Part shown: one piece after another, positions 36,610 through 45,231 of the stretch
Position numbering within the stretch: position 1 is the first letter of the stretch
How the letters are laid out: every line of letters starts with the position of its first letter
Assembly (NCBI GenBank): GCA_004010835.2
Contig: CP030868.2
Coordinates: 1,178,001-1,242,000, forward strand
Origin: Oenococcus sp. UCMA 16435
GTDB lineage: Bacteria > Bacillota > Bacilli > Lactobacillales > Lactobacillaceae
Reading direction: 5' to 3'
DNA: 64,000 nucleotides
Notes under the pieces: generated by a model
The model's database searches: none
Told to the model about the DNA's origin: nothing
Seen by the model: only the letters and a program-made list of their open reading frames with translations
Program-made: the position numbers and the translations under genes

Positions 36610-37887
36610 GTGACTGAAGAACAAGACCAAGGAAAAACGCAAAAAGATATCCAAACAAAAAAGCCGAAAAAAGAGCGTCCTATTGGTCGGATTGTTGCAA
36701 CTGCTCTTCTAGCCGGACTTCTCGGTGGCGGTGTTGCTGTTGGAGCGGGTTATATTTATACACAGACAACCGATTTCATTGGAAAATCAACCGGTGTTTT
36801 AAGCAACGGCAAAACAACTATTCAGGCACCAACAATTTCTGGTAAATCAAATGCTACTAAGGTTTATAACAATTTAAAAGGAGCGGTTGTTTCTGTTTTA
36901 AACCAGCAGGAAACCAGCAGCAGCTCGACAACTGAAGGTGAGAGTTCCAAAAAATCTTCATCAAGCAGCAGTTCTTCGGCTACACTTCAAACAGCCTCCG
37001 AGGGCTCTGGTGTTATTTATAAAGATGCGGATGGATATGCTTACATAGTTACTAATTATCATGTAATTTCCGGCGCCAAGAGAATTCAAGTTGTTCTTTA
37101 CGATGGTACAAAAATAGTGGCTAAAAAAGTCGGTTCCGATTCGATGACAGATTTAGCCGTTTTAAAAATCTCTGGCAGCGATGTTAAAACGGTCGCTCAA
37201 TTTGGAAATTCTAATCAAATTAAAGCCGGCCAAACGGTTCTAGCAATTGGTTCACCACTCGGAACCGACTATGCTTCCTCTGTTACAGAAGGAATTATTT
37301 CAGCTCCCAAACGTCTTGTTTCCAATACGTCAGAAAGTGGCAAAACGAATTATGGCGATTCAATTGCTATTCAGACTGATGCGGCAATTAATCCCGGTAA
37401 TTCCGGCGGTCCGCTTGTTAATACATCCGGCCAGGTTGTCGGTATTAATTCCCAAAAATTGACTGAAACCGATGAGGGTGAATCTGTTGAAGGGATGGGC
37501 TTTGCAATTCCTTCAAATACGGTTGTTTCAATTATCAATAAATTGGTTAAATATGGGAAAGTCGTTCGTCCGGCTTTGGGAGTCGAAGTTGTCGACCTCA
37601 GTGAAGTATCAAGTGATGATGTGAAGCAGACACTTAAATTACCAAGCAAAGTTAAAAGCGGCATTGTTATTGCTGGCTTTTCAAATGATAAGTCACCTGC
37701 TAAAAAAGCTGGTATGAAAAAATATGATGTTATTGTTGCCGTGAACGGAGAGAAAGTTTCTAACCTAGCCGATATGCGTGATATTATTTATAAACTTAAA
37801 GTTGGTGACTCGGTTAAAATAACTTATTATCGAGCTTCAACTAAGAAAACAGTCAAAGTTAAGATGACCGAGACCTTGAAACAATAA
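36610..37887 (+). CDS. htrA: Membrane-anchored serine protease HtrA (DegP/S)
   Basis: A 425-residue protein. A basic start and one membrane helix (about 28-51) lead to a Ser-rich linker, then a trypsin-like domain with the triad His about 150 (NYHVIS), Asp about 180 (TDLAVLK) and Ser about 265 (GNSGGPL), and a C-terminal PDZ domain. It degrades misfolded exported proteins. GTG start with GGAGG in front. In Firmicutes it often sits just behind walRK. Confidence 0.93.
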   Translation: MTEEQDQGKTQKDIQTKKPKKERPIGRIVATALLAGLLGGGVAVGAGYIYTQTTDFIGKSTGVLSNGKTTIQAPTISGKSNATKVYNNLKGAVVSVLNQQETSSSSTTEGESSKKSSSSSSSSATLQTASEGSGVIYKDADGYAYIVTNYHVISGAKRIQVVLYDGTKIVAKKVGSDSMTDLAVLKISGSDVKTVAQFGNSNQIKAGQTVLAIGSPLGTDYASSVTEGIISAPKRLVSNTSESGKTNYGDSIAIQTDAAINPGNSGGPLVNTSGQVVGINSQKLTETDEGESVEGMGFAIPSNTVVSIINKLVKYGKVVRPALGVEVVDLSEVSSDDVKQTLKLPSKVKSGIVIAGFSNDKSPAKKAGMKKYDVIVAVNGEKVSNLADMRDIIYKLKVGDSVKITYYRASTKKTVKVKMTETLKQ

Positions 37888-38005
37888 CTTTCCACAAATT
37901 ATTAAAAAAAGATAAATATTGTGGATAACTTTGAATACGAACACGATTTAAGCCCAGAAATGGGCTTTTTGTATTATCGAAAATTTTTTTTGTTCGTGTG
38001 GAAAA
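37888..38005. promoter_or_regulatory. Cluster of DnaA-box-like sequences
   Basis: One perfect reverse box TGTGGATAA (37920-37928, complement of TTATCCACA) plus two near matches: CTTTCCACA (37888-37896) and TGTGGAAAA (37997-38005, one mismatch). They lie in the 150-bp gap between htrA and rlmH. May be a secondary DnaA-binding site; chance cannot be excluded. Confidence 0.4.
37950..37972 (+). terminator. Terminator of htrA
   Basis: A 6-bp stem AAGCCC / GGGCTT with a 6-nt loop and a following TTT-rich stretch. Confidence 0.7.
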
Positions 38006-38025
38006 GTCTTAAATAATCCGAACAG

Positions 38026-38031
38026 TATAAT
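38026..38031 (+). promoter_or_regulatory. -10 element of rlmH, 7 nt before ATG
   Basis: TATAAT (38026-38031) followed by 7 nt and the ATG of rlmH at 38039. No ribosome site. Same leaderless arrangement as walR. Confidence 0.65.
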
Positions 38032-38038
38032 TATATAC

Positions 38039-38521
38039 ATGCTAAATATCCGGATATTGGTAGTTGGAAAGATTAAAGAGAAATATTTTAGAGAAGCGTT
38101 GGATGAATATTTAAAACGGCTTTCTCGTTTTGCAAAGACAGAAATTATCGAGGTTAAAGACGAACCGACTCCTGAAAAAGCCAGTAACTCCGAGAATCTG
38201 GAAATCCTTCAGATTGAAGGAAAAAGGTTGCTCGATAAAATTAACAATCGAGATTTTGTTTTGGTCCTCGCAATTGAAGGAAAACTAATTTCTTCTCCAG
38301 ATTTGGCCCGCATAATAAGAAAAATTCCTCTAGATGGTTATTCGACAATTGATTTTGTGATTGGTGGTTCACTTGGATTATCATCTGAAATTAAGAATAG
38401 AGCTAATTCAAAGATATCTTTTGGCAGAATTACACTTCCTCACCAATTAGCGCGTGTTCTTTTGACTGAGCAAATATATCGATCTTTTATGATCAACGAA
38501 GGAAGCCCTTACCACAAATAA
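38039..38521 (+). CDS. rlmH: 23S rRNA (pseudouridine1915-N3)-methyltransferase RlmH
   Basis: A 160-residue SPOUT methyltransferase. It has the family start MNIRILVVGKIKEKY, the VIGGSLGLS loop of the trefoil knot, and the end LPHQLARVLLTEQIYRSFMINEGSPYHK in short pieces. It methylates pseudouridine 1915 of 23S rRNA. The length is standard. The message is probably leaderless. A bidirectional hairpin follows. Confidence 0.95.
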   Translation: MLNIRILVVGKIKEKYFREALDEYLKRLSRFAKTEIIEVKDEPTPEKASNSENLEILQIEGKRLLDKINNRDFVLVLAIEGKLISSPDLARIIRKIPLDGYSTIDFVIGGSLGLSSEIKNRANSKISFGRITLPHQLARVLLTEQIYRSFMINEGSPYHK

Positions 38522-38542
38522 ATAAATGAATTATTTATTAAA

Positions 38543-38570
38543 AAAACAAGTCATTAATTTGACTTGTTTT
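38543..38570. terminator. Bidirectional terminator between rlmH and the SHOCT gene
   Basis: An 11-bp perfect stem (AAAACAAGTCA / TGACTTGTTTT) with a 6-nt loop. The stop codon of the minus-strand gene lies in the loop. Confidence 0.85.
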
Positions 38571-38934
38571 TATCTTCGTTTCTGGTTCTTCTTGTTGGCC
38601 GGCTACTTTTTTCTTCGCTTTTTTTAGCATTTTCGATATCAGAATCACTGATTTCCGATGCTTTCAAATTCAAAGCTCTTTTTCTTTTTAAATATTCTAA
38701 TTCTGAGATTTCGGCGCGTGCGAATTTATCATCCAGAATTTCTTGTGCATGGTTCGTATTAAGCGAGCTACCCAGATTTTTTAAGTTGATCTTACCGTTT
38801 TTTTGATATTTTTTCCAAATATTAACAATAATCAAAATGATAAATATTATTACTGCAATTTGAATTATAAAAGCAAGCAATGCCCAGACCCAACTCAAAG
38901 GGTTCATCATATTCCAACTATATTCGTTCATCAT
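38554..38934 (-). CDS. SHOCT-domain membrane protein
   Basis: A 126-residue protein. One strong membrane helix (about residues 14-40, FIIQIAVIIFIILIIV core), then a linker, then a SHOCT motif (LDDKFARAEISELEYLKRK). The tail is basic and Ser-rich. SHOCT is a short domain of unknown biochemical role. The start could be either of two adjacent Met codons at 38934 or 38931. Confidence 0.75.
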   Translation of the reverse strand: MMNEYSWNMMNPLSWVWALLAFIIQIAVIIFIILIIVNIWKKYQKNGKINLKNLGSSLNTNHAQEILDDKFARAEISELEYLKRKRALNLKASEISDSDIENAKKSEEKSSRPTRRTRNEDKNKSN

Positions 38935-38972
38935 TATAATAAAAACCTCACTTTTGAATGCTAATTTATAAA

Positions 38973-38998
38973 AAAACTCGCTTTAAATTGCGAGTTTT
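38973..38998. terminator. Bidirectional terminator hairpin
   Basis: A 9-bp perfect stem AAAACTCGC / GCGAGTTTT with an 8-nt loop, between two minus-strand genes; it most likely ends the 39001-39177 gene. Confidence 0.8.
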
Positions 38999-39000
38999 AA

Positions 39001-39177
39001 TCATTTTCCGTTAATTTTAACAGCTTTAGGCAATTCAACACCCTCAACGCCTTTTGCCCATTGTTGCAATTGGGCTGTGCGTTGGAGTTGATTTTTCTTT
39101 TGCTGATTATGAGCAACTGGTCGTGGTCCGGCAAATGAATTGTATGGCGACTTACCAGTTAGATTTTTATTAGACAT
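39001..39177 (-). CDS. Small conserved hypothetical protein
   Basis: A 58-residue basic protein (MSNKNLTGKSPYNSFAGPRP start, Gln-rich middle). AGAGGTG lies 5 nt before ATG 39177, which I prefer to the longer frame from 39249. No domain is recognised. It may be a small lactic-acid-bacteria-specific protein. Confidence 0.6.
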   Translation of the reverse strand: MSNKNLTGKSPYNSFAGPRPVAHNQQKKNQLQRTAQLQQWAKGVEGVELPKAVKINGK

Positions 39178-39259
39178 AACTACACCTCTGAAATATTTTA
39201 AGCAATTGTTTATTTTACGTGCTTTCCAGTTAAAAATCAAGGTTGGCAATAATCTTAGC

Positions 39260-39265
39260 TATAAT
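39260..39265 (+). promoter_or_regulatory. -10 element 7 nt before the AI-2E transporter ATG
   Basis: TATAAT (39260-39265), 7 nt, ATG 39273, with no ribosome site. Leaderless arrangement again. Confidence 0.6.
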
Positions 39266-39272
39266 TTAATTA

Positions 39273-40457
39273 ATGGAATTCTTCAAAAAGAACCGACTCC
39301 TTTATTGGACAATTGAATTTTTACTACTGGCAATGTTGATTTTCGTCCTTTCAACACTTAGTTTCATTTTCGAACCAATTGGTATTTTTATTAGGACGAT
39401 TTTTCTTCCACTGATTGTTGCCGGTTTTTTGTATTATTTATTGCATCCGGTCGTTATCTTCTTGGAAAAACATTTTCATTTCAAACACCTGCTGGCGGTT
39501 GCTTTAACTTTCTTTATTTTTATTGTTATTCTGGTTTCCGTTTTTGTTATCTTTGTTCCCCAATTAATTGCTCAGATTAGCAATATGCTTGGATCGCTGC
39601 CCAAGTTTGTTGATGATATGAAAAATATGACCGACAGTTGGGTTAAGTCGGATTGGTTTAAACAAATTAATCAAGACGTTAAGATCAGCAATATTCAAAA
39701 GCAGATCAGTAAATATTCTTCGACCTTTTTGAAAATTTCTTTGAGTGGTTTGGGCAACCTCGCTTCTTTTCTTACGACTTTTACAATTAATATTATTACG
39801 ATCCCGATAATGCTCTTTTATATGTTGGCCGATGGAGACAAATTTATTCCTTTCATAAATCGTTTTATTTTTCCTAGCCGTTCCAAAGAAGTTAATGATT
39901 TAGCTGCTCGAATGAATAACACAATTAGCAGATATATAGATGGCCAATTTATCGAAGGAATATTTGTTATGTTTTTTATTACCAGTGGATATTTGATTAT
40001 TCGCCAGCCCTTCGCTCCTTTATTGGGTGTCTTTGCTGGTCTTTGTGTTTTGATTCCTTATCTTGGCCCCTTTATTGCTATTATTCCAAGTATATTAATT
40101 GCTTTTACGGTTAGTGCACAACAAATTTTGGCAGTATTGGTGGTTGTTTTGATTGTCAGCCAGCTTGATGGTAATTTAATTTATCCAAATGTAATTGGTC
40201 GTAATTTGAAAATTCACCCATTAACGATCATTGTCATTCTGCTTTCTGCTGGAAACATATGGGGTTTTGTAGGAATTATCTTGGGCGTACCGATTTATGC
40301 GATTCTTCGGACTTTATGCATTTTCTTTTATAATCTTTATCAATTGAGAAAAGGAGAGGATCTTTCCATAGAGCACCTGCTCGTTGAAGAAAGAAATAAT
40401 AGTAAGGAAAAGAGAGACAATCTATCAAAAGACAAAAAGGAAGGAAAAAATAAATGA
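39273..40457 (+). CDS. AI-2E family transporter
   Basis: A 394-residue protein with about eight membrane segments and a middle hydrophilic part. It fits the AI-2E/PerM family through IGRNLKIHPLTIIVILLSAG and the ILGVPIYAILR end. Members move small molecules, or Na+/H+ in some cases; the substrate here is open. The C-terminal 35 residues are highly charged. It overlaps rsmG by 4 nt (ATGA). Confidence 0.85.
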   Translation: MEFFKKNRLLYWTIEFLLLAMLIFVLSTLSFIFEPIGIFIRTIFLPLIVAGFLYYLLHPVVIFLEKHFHFKHLLAVALTFFIFIVILVSVFVIFVPQLIAQISNMLGSLPKFVDDMKNMTDSWVKSDWFKQINQDVKISNIQKQISKYSSTFLKISLSGLGNLASFLTTFTINIITIPIMLFYMLADGDKFIPFINRFIFPSRSKEVNDLAARMNNTISRYIDGQFIEGIFVMFFITSGYLIIRQPFAPLLGVFAGLCVLIPYLGPFIAIIPSILIAFTVSAQQILAVLVVVLIVSQLDGNLIYPNVIGRNLKIHPLTIIVILLSAGNIWGFVGIILGVPIYAILRTLCIFFYNLYQLRKGEDLSIEHLLVEERNNSKEKRDNLSKDKKEGKNK

Positions 40458-41182
40458 CTCCAAATGAGTTTGTGACAACTTTAGATAACCAAGGCCTTCC
40501 AATTTCTAATAGAAAAATGGATCTTTTCCAAACCTATCTCGAGTTTTTATTGGAATACAATAAAAAAGTTAATTTGACTGCTATTAATAATCCGAAAGAT
40601 GTTTGGCTAAAACATTTTTACGATTCACTCACGCCTTTGCTGTATTTGCCGGATATGAATAAGAAAGTTTCTTTGATTGATATTGGTTCGGGGGCTGGAT
40701 TTCCGGGAATTCCGCTTAAAATCGTTAATCAAAAATTTCAATTGACTTTGTTGGATTCTTTGCAAAAAAGAATTACATTTTTAGATCAATTGATTAGCAA
40801 ACTAAACTTGAAAAATGTCGAAACAGTTCATGGACGGGCGGAAGACTTTGGTAATAATCCGAATTATCGGGAAAAATATGATTTTGCAATCGCCCGAGCT
40901 GTCTCGAATACCAATACTCTTTTAGAATTATTGCTACCCTTTGTTAAAGTTGGCGGCAAGATTATTTTGATGAAAACTGTTCATGTTGAAAATGAAATTT
41001 ACGAAGCGAACAAGGCGTTGGAAGAATTGGGCGGTCGGGTATCTCAATCTTTTTCCTTTGAATTACCGAATGATGATTCTCGTGTTCTGATTACAGTTGA
41101 TAAAATCAAGCCAACAAAGAAACGCTATCCAAGAAGAGCGGGTGTCCCTGAAAAATCTCCAATTGGAGGTAAACATGACTAA
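40454..41182 (+). CDS. rsmG: 16S rRNA (guanine527-N7)-methyltransferase RsmG
   Basis: A 242-residue methyltransferase with motif I LIDIGSGAGFPGIPLK and DSLQKRITFL, standard for RsmG (GidB). It methylates G527 of 16S rRNA; loss gives low-level streptomycin resistance in other species. ATG overlaps the preceding gene by 4 nt; its end overlaps parA. The rsmG-parA-parB order is typical of the region near oriC. Confidence 0.95.
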   Translation: MTPNEFVTTLDNQGLPISNRKMDLFQTYLEFLLEYNKKVNLTAINNPKDVWLKHFYDSLTPLLYLPDMNKKVSLIDIGSGAGFPGIPLKIVNQKFQLTLLDSLQKRITFLDQLISKLNLKNVETVHGRAEDFGNNPNYREKYDFAIARAVSNTNTLLELLLPFVKVGGKIILMKTVHVENEIYEANKALEELGGRVSQSFSFELPNDDSRVLITVDKIKPTKKRYPRRAGVPEKSPIGGKHD

Positions 41183-41939
41183 AGTTATTGCTCTAGCTAA
41201 CCAAAAAGGCGGTGTTGGCAAAACAACGACAGCTTTAAATTTGGCTGCCGGGCTTTTGAAACATGATCAAAAAGTTTTGCTAATTGATCTTGATCCGCAG
41301 TCTAATGCGACTTCTGGTGCCGGTATCGATAAAGAAGAAATTGTTTTTAATTCTTATGATGTTTTGATTTCGAATCGTGCTGTTAAATCTGCAATTATTC
41401 ATCGTGCTGACAACTTTGATATTCTTCCCTCTTCAACTGAATTAGCTGGAGCCGAAATCGAGTTGACTAAGAAAAGGGATCGCCAAAAGATTTTAAAAAA
41501 GAAAATTGCCAAAGAGAAAGAAAAATATGATTTTGTTCTGATTGATAACCCACCTGCTCTTGGCTTGCTATCTTTGAATTCTCTGATGGCAGCTGATTCG
41601 GTTTTAATTCCGGTTCAGGCTGAATACTTTGCCCTGGAAGGTTTAGCCCAATTGATGAAAACAATTAATCTGGTGAAAGAACATGGCAATCCAGGCTTGA
41701 CGATTGAAGGCATTTTGATGACAATGACTACACACACGAAAATTAGCCGGCAGGTTGTTTCCGAGGTTGAAAAACATTTTTCTGAAAATACCTATCGTGT
41801 TACGATTCCGAGAAACGTCCGCTTGACTGAAGCGCCAAGTTTTGGACAGTCAATTTTCGATTTTGCCGGGTTTTCATCGGGTGCGCGCGCATACAATAAA
41901 TTGGTAAAGGAAATTATTAACGAAAATGGCGAAGAATAA
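41175..41939 (+). CDS. parA: Chromosome-partition ATPase ParA/Soj
   Basis: A 254-residue ParA. The deviant Walker A is QKGGVGKTT (10-18), Walker A' LLIDLDPQSNAT, and Walker B LIDNPPALG. ATG 41175 has GGAGG in front and overlaps the rsmG stop by 8 nt; the longer frame from 41097 lies within rsmG. It works with ParB at parS sites to separate origins. Confidence 0.93.
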   Translation: MTKVIALANQKGGVGKTTTALNLAAGLLKHDQKVLLIDLDPQSNATSGAGIDKEEIVFNSYDVLISNRAVKSAIIHRADNFDILPSSTELAGAEIELTKKRDRQKILKKKIAKEKEKYDFVLIDNPPALGLLSLNSLMAADSVLIPVQAEYFALEGLAQLMKTINLVKEHGNPGLTIEGILMTMTTHTKISRQVVSEVEKHFSENTYRVTIPRNVRLTEAPSFGQSIFDFAGFSSGARAYNKLVKEIINENGEE

Positions 41940-42132
41940 AATTAATCAAATCGAGATTATTCATACAGCCGGTGATTATCATTTGCACGAACAGAAGGTA
42001 AATGATTATTTGAAGTATTCTAATGGACATGTGGTCACCTCGTTTGTCGGAACGCCGAATGCGACTCACTACCATGAACCAGGCCACTTCTACACGGTAA
42101 TTGAGTATGAGGTAGTTGCAGATGGCGAATAA
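41926..42132 (+). CDS. Small His-rich protein between parA and parB
   Basis: A 68-residue protein that overlaps parA by 14 nt and parB by 11 nt, so it is part of the operon. It has several His residues (IIHTAGDYHLHEQ, ATHYHEPGHFY) and no domain I recognise. The standard soj-spo0J pair has no gene in between, so this is an extra. Function unknown. Confidence 0.65.
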   Translation: MAKNKINQIEIIHTAGDYHLHEQKVNDYLKYSNGHVVTSFVGTPNATHYHEPGHFYTVIEYEVVADGE

Positions 42133-43009
42133 ACGTGGCTTAGGTCGCGGTATTGATGCTTTATTTTCTGATGAAGAAGATAAAAAAGTGGCTCAGGTAG
42201 TGGAAAAAGTTGCCAAAAAACAGGATGATGGAAATTCTGTTTCGACAATTTCGCTTTCTTCGTTGAAGGCCAATCCTTATCAACCGCGAAAGACTTTCGA
42301 TGAAGCGTCTCTTTCTGAATTGGCCGAGTCCTTAAAGCAAAGTGGTGTAATTCAACCGTTAATAGTTCGAACTCACGGAAAGAGTTACCAAATTGTTGCT
42401 GGTGAGCGTCGTTTTCGTGCAGCTAAATTAGCTAATTTAACCGAAGTTCCGGTAATTGTAAAAGACCTGTCTGATAGCGCAATGATGGAACTGGCGATTA
42501 TCGAAAATCTTCAGCGTGAGGACTTAAATCCAATTGAAGAAGCCCAAGGGATTAGTTCTTATATGAAAGAATTGGCTTTGACGCAGGTCCAGGTGGCTGA
42601 AAAACTTGGAAAATCACGGGCGGCTGTTGCTAACACCTTACGATTACTGAATTTGCCGGCAGAGGTTCAGCAATTAATAGTTGATGGGAAACTATCAATG
42701 GGTCACGCCAGAACTTTGTTGGGCTTGGATTCCCAACCGGATATGCTGCTGCTTGCCCAACGGATTGTTAAAGAAGGCCTTTCTGTTCGCCAGGTTGAAG
42801 AATTAGTTCGCAAGTCTGCAAATCCCGAAAAGAAAAGTTCGAATCAAAGCAAACAAGTGACAAATATTTATGCCGAAGAGGTTGAACATCAACTGGAGGA
42901 CAAATTCTCCACGAAGGTTTCCTTGTCAAAAAAGAAAATTGAAATTAATTTTGCCAATGAAGATGAATTGGACAGAATTTTAACTTTGCTTGGAGTGAGT
43001 CTTGACTAA
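42122..43009 (+). CDS. parB: Chromosome-partition protein ParB/Spo0J
   Basis: A 295-residue ParB. GLGRGIDALFSDE start, NPYQPRKTF box, GERRFRAAKLA (CTPase motif), and the HTH region TQVQVAEKLGKSRAAVANTLR. It binds parS and loads with CTP. ATG 42122 has GAGGT 8 nt upstream. The next gene overlaps the stop (TAATG). Confidence 0.93.
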   Translation: MANKRGLGRGIDALFSDEEDKKVAQVVEKVAKKQDDGNSVSTISLSSLKANPYQPRKTFDEASLSELAESLKQSGVIQPLIVRTHGKSYQIVAGERRFRAAKLANLTEVPVIVKDLSDSAMMELAIIENLQREDLNPIEEAQGISSYMKELALTQVQVAEKLGKSRAAVANTLRLLNLPAEVQQLIVDGKLSMGHARTLLGLDSQPDMLLLAQRIVKEGLSVRQVEELVRKSANPEKKSSNQSKQVTNIYAEEVEHQLEDKFSTKVSLSKKKIEINFANEDELDRILTLLGVSLD

Positions 43010-43188
43010 TGGATTATCAATTAAATACAATTGTTGAAATGAAAAAGCCCCATGCTTGTGGTAATAATGCTTGGAAAATAGTCCGTATGGGTGCAGATAT
43101 CAAAATAGAGTGCAGCAATTGTCATCGAATAATCATGATGACGCGGCATGATTTTGAAAAACATCTTAATAAAATTATTAAGGCCTAG
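43009..43188 (+). CDS. DUF951 protein (YyzM-like)
   Basis: A 59-residue protein: MDYQLNTIVEMKKPHACGNN, GADIKIECSNCHRIIMMTR. The CGxN...CSNCH cysteines look like a small zinc ribbon. DUF951 proteins occur next to parB/ychF in Firmicutes. Start overlaps the parB stop (TAATG). Confidence 0.85.
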   Translation: MDYQLNTIVEMKKPHACGNNAWKIVRMGADIKIECSNCHRIIMMTRHDFEKHLNKIIKA

Positions 43189-43204
43189 AAAAATGGCCTT
43201 TTTG
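43180..43204 (+). terminator. Terminator of the rsmG-parA-parB operon
   Basis: A 6-bp stem AAGGCC / GGCCTT with a 9-nt loop and a T-run. It starts within the DUF951 stop. Confidence 0.8.
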
Positions 43205-43251
43205 TTTACCTTAAATTAAATAGTAGAATTAATAAGGAATTAGGAGTAAAT

Positions 43252-44355
43252 ATGTCATTAACTGCAGGAATTGTCGGCTTACCAAACGTCGGCAAATCAA
43301 CATTATTCAATGCAATCACAAGAGCTGGAGCCGAAATGGCCAATTATCCATTTGCAACGATTGAGCCAAATGTCGGTGTTGTTGAAGTACCAGATTCCAG
43401 ACTTGCAAGAATTCAGGAAATAGAACCGGCCGATAAAGTTGTTCCGACTACTTTTGAGTTTACGGATATTGCCGGGATTGTTAAAGGTGCTTCCAAAGGC
43501 GAAGGTTTAGGGAATAAGTTTCTGGAAAACATTCGTCAAACCGATGCAATTATTGAGGTTGTTCGAGCTTTTGAAGATTCGGAAATTACTCATGTTACTG
43601 GAAAAGTTGATCCAATTGCTGATATTGAGACGATCAATACAGAATTAATTATTGCTGATATGGAACAGATTGATAAGCGTTATGCAAAAATCGAAAAGGC
43701 CGCTGTCAATTCTAAAGATAAGAGCGCAATTGTCGAATACAATGTTTTGAAAAAAATAAAGCCTGTTTTGGAAGCTGGAAAGCCGGTTAGAAGTTTGCAG
43801 TTTGATGAAGAAGAAAAAAAGATTGTTCATAATCTTTTCTTTTTAACCGACAAACCAATGCTATATGTTGCCAACATTTCCGAAGGCGACATGGCTGATC
43901 CGGATTCATCGCAGTTTTATCAAACGATTGCCGATTATGCATCTAAAGATGGTGCCGAAGTGATTGGCCTGGCTGCTAAAACAGAAGAAGAAATTTCAGA
44001 AATGGGCAAGGATGATAAAACTGATTTCTTGGAAATGGCAGGTGTAAGCGAACCCGGCTTGAATAAACTAATTCGTGCAGCCTACCACTTGCTTGGCCTG
44101 AGAACATTTTTTACTGCTGGTGGAAAAGAAACACGGGCTTGGACTTTTAAAAGTGGTATGAAGGCGCCACAAGTTGCCGGAATTATCCATTCTGATTTTG
44201 AACGTGGTTTTATTCGTGCCGAAACAATTAGTTTTCCTGATTTGGATAAATTAGGCTCGGTTGCAGCGGTCAAAGCTGCTGGTAAGCTTCGTTCGGAAGG
44301 CAAAGAGTATCTTGTCCAGGATGGCGATATTATCAATTTTCGTTTCAATGTTTAA
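43252..44355 (+). CDS. ychF: Ribosome-binding ATPase YchF (OLA1)
   Basis: A 367-residue Obg-like protein. G1 GLPNVGKST (8-16), switch [17 protein letters not shown], a coiled middle, and the C-terminal TGS-like domain ([15 protein letters not shown]). It binds ATP rather than GTP. AGGAG precedes the ATG. Usual Firmicute neighbour of the parB/DUF951 genes. Confidence 0.95.
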   Translation: MSLTAGIVGLPNVGKSTLFNAITRAGAEMANYPFATIEPNVGVVEVPDSRLARIQEIEPADKVVPTTFEFTDIAGIVKGASKGEGLGNKFLENIRQTDAIIEVVRAFEDSEITHVTGKVDPIADIETINTELIIADMEQIDKRYAKIEKAAVNSKDKSAIVEYNVLKKIKPVLEAGKPVRSLQFDEEEKKIVHNLFFLTDKPMLYVANISEGDMADPDSSQFYQTIADYASKDGAEVIGLAAKTEEEISEMGKDDKTDFLEMAGVSEPGLNKLIRAAYHLLGLRTFFTAGGKETRAWTFKSGMKAPQVAGIIHSDFERGFIRAETISFPDLDKLGSVAAVKAAGKLRSEGKEYLVQDGDIINFRFNV

Positions 44356-44427
44356 TTGTTTTTGATATTGATCTATCAATCTTAAGAATTTGTTCGCCTT
44401 TTTAGTATAATTTTACACGGAGGCTTA

Positions 44428-45231
44428 ATGACAAATTCCGAACTTTCTAAGCGAAATCAGGAATTTCTTTTTCATTTAACGAAACTTTTGAATAATTCAA
44501 AAAGTTTCGATGATGAAAAAACAAATTCAACTTTAATTGCTGTCAGAGAAAAACTTTTATCTGGGCAAAAGACTGGGAAAACAGCCCGGCAGCTTTTTGG
44601 TACACCAAGTGAATATTATCAGGATTTGGTTGATCCAAAAGGAGCAGCTAATAGAAGAAAGAAATTGGCTCAACAGGGCCATAAGGTAAACAGCCCGGAA
44701 AGTACTGCTCCACGTCCAAGAATTACTCAACAACTATTTGATTATGGTTTCGGCATTGAATTCGTCGACACGACTTGGACTTTATTGATTATGTTCTCGG
44801 CTTTATATGCAATTACGGGAGCAGTGGGCAGTAGTAAACAGTCACAGGGTGTCGGTTTGATTACGATTTTGCTCTTTTCTTTCATATCAGGTGCCGCTTA
44901 TGTTTTTGCTTTACGAATTTTAACACCTGATCCAAGCAAAAAAGAACGGCTTCCGATTTGGCAGCGTTTATTGTATTCACTGCTTATATTGGCTAGTTGG
45001 TTGATTCTCTTTACCGGCGTTACCTGGCTGATCCCAGTTAAATTTAATCCAGTTTTGAATTCGCTTTGGTTATTTGCGATTGCAATTGTAGCGGGTGTTT
45101 CATATTATTTTTGGAATAAAAGCTCTGCCTTGCCAAGAGGAATTTTGATCATTGGGAGTTTGGCAACTAATTCCAGTGTTCAATATCGTCAAAAATATCC
45201 AAAGATTAAGAAAGCGAAGGTTAAAAGATAA
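44428..45231 (+). CDS. DUF1129 family membrane protein
   Basis: A 267-residue protein. The soluble N-terminus has QKTGKTARQLFGTPSEYY (DUF1129 signature), then about five membrane segments from residue 112. GGAGG precedes the ATG. It overlaps the response-regulator ATG by 1-4 nt (TAATGA), so it belongs to the two-component/DacA operon; its role is unknown. Confidence 0.8.
   Translation: MTNSELSKRNQEFLFHLTKLLNNSKSFDDEKTNSTLIAVREKLLSGQKTGKTARQLFGTPSEYYQDLVDPKGAANRRKKLAQQGHKVNSPESTAPRPRITQQLFDYGFGIEFVDTTWTLLIMFSALYAITGAVGSSKQSQGVGLITILLFSFISGAAYVFALRILTPDPSKKERLPIWQRLLYSLLILASWLILFTGVTWLIPVKFNPVLNSLWLFAIAIVAGVSYYFWNKSSALPRGILIIGSLATNSSVQYRQKYPKIKKAKVKR

Noticed and set aside
37888..38005. Chromosomal origin oriC
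   Set aside because: Only one perfect DnaA box, no dnaA or dnaN gene next to it and no clear AT-rich unwinding element beyond background.
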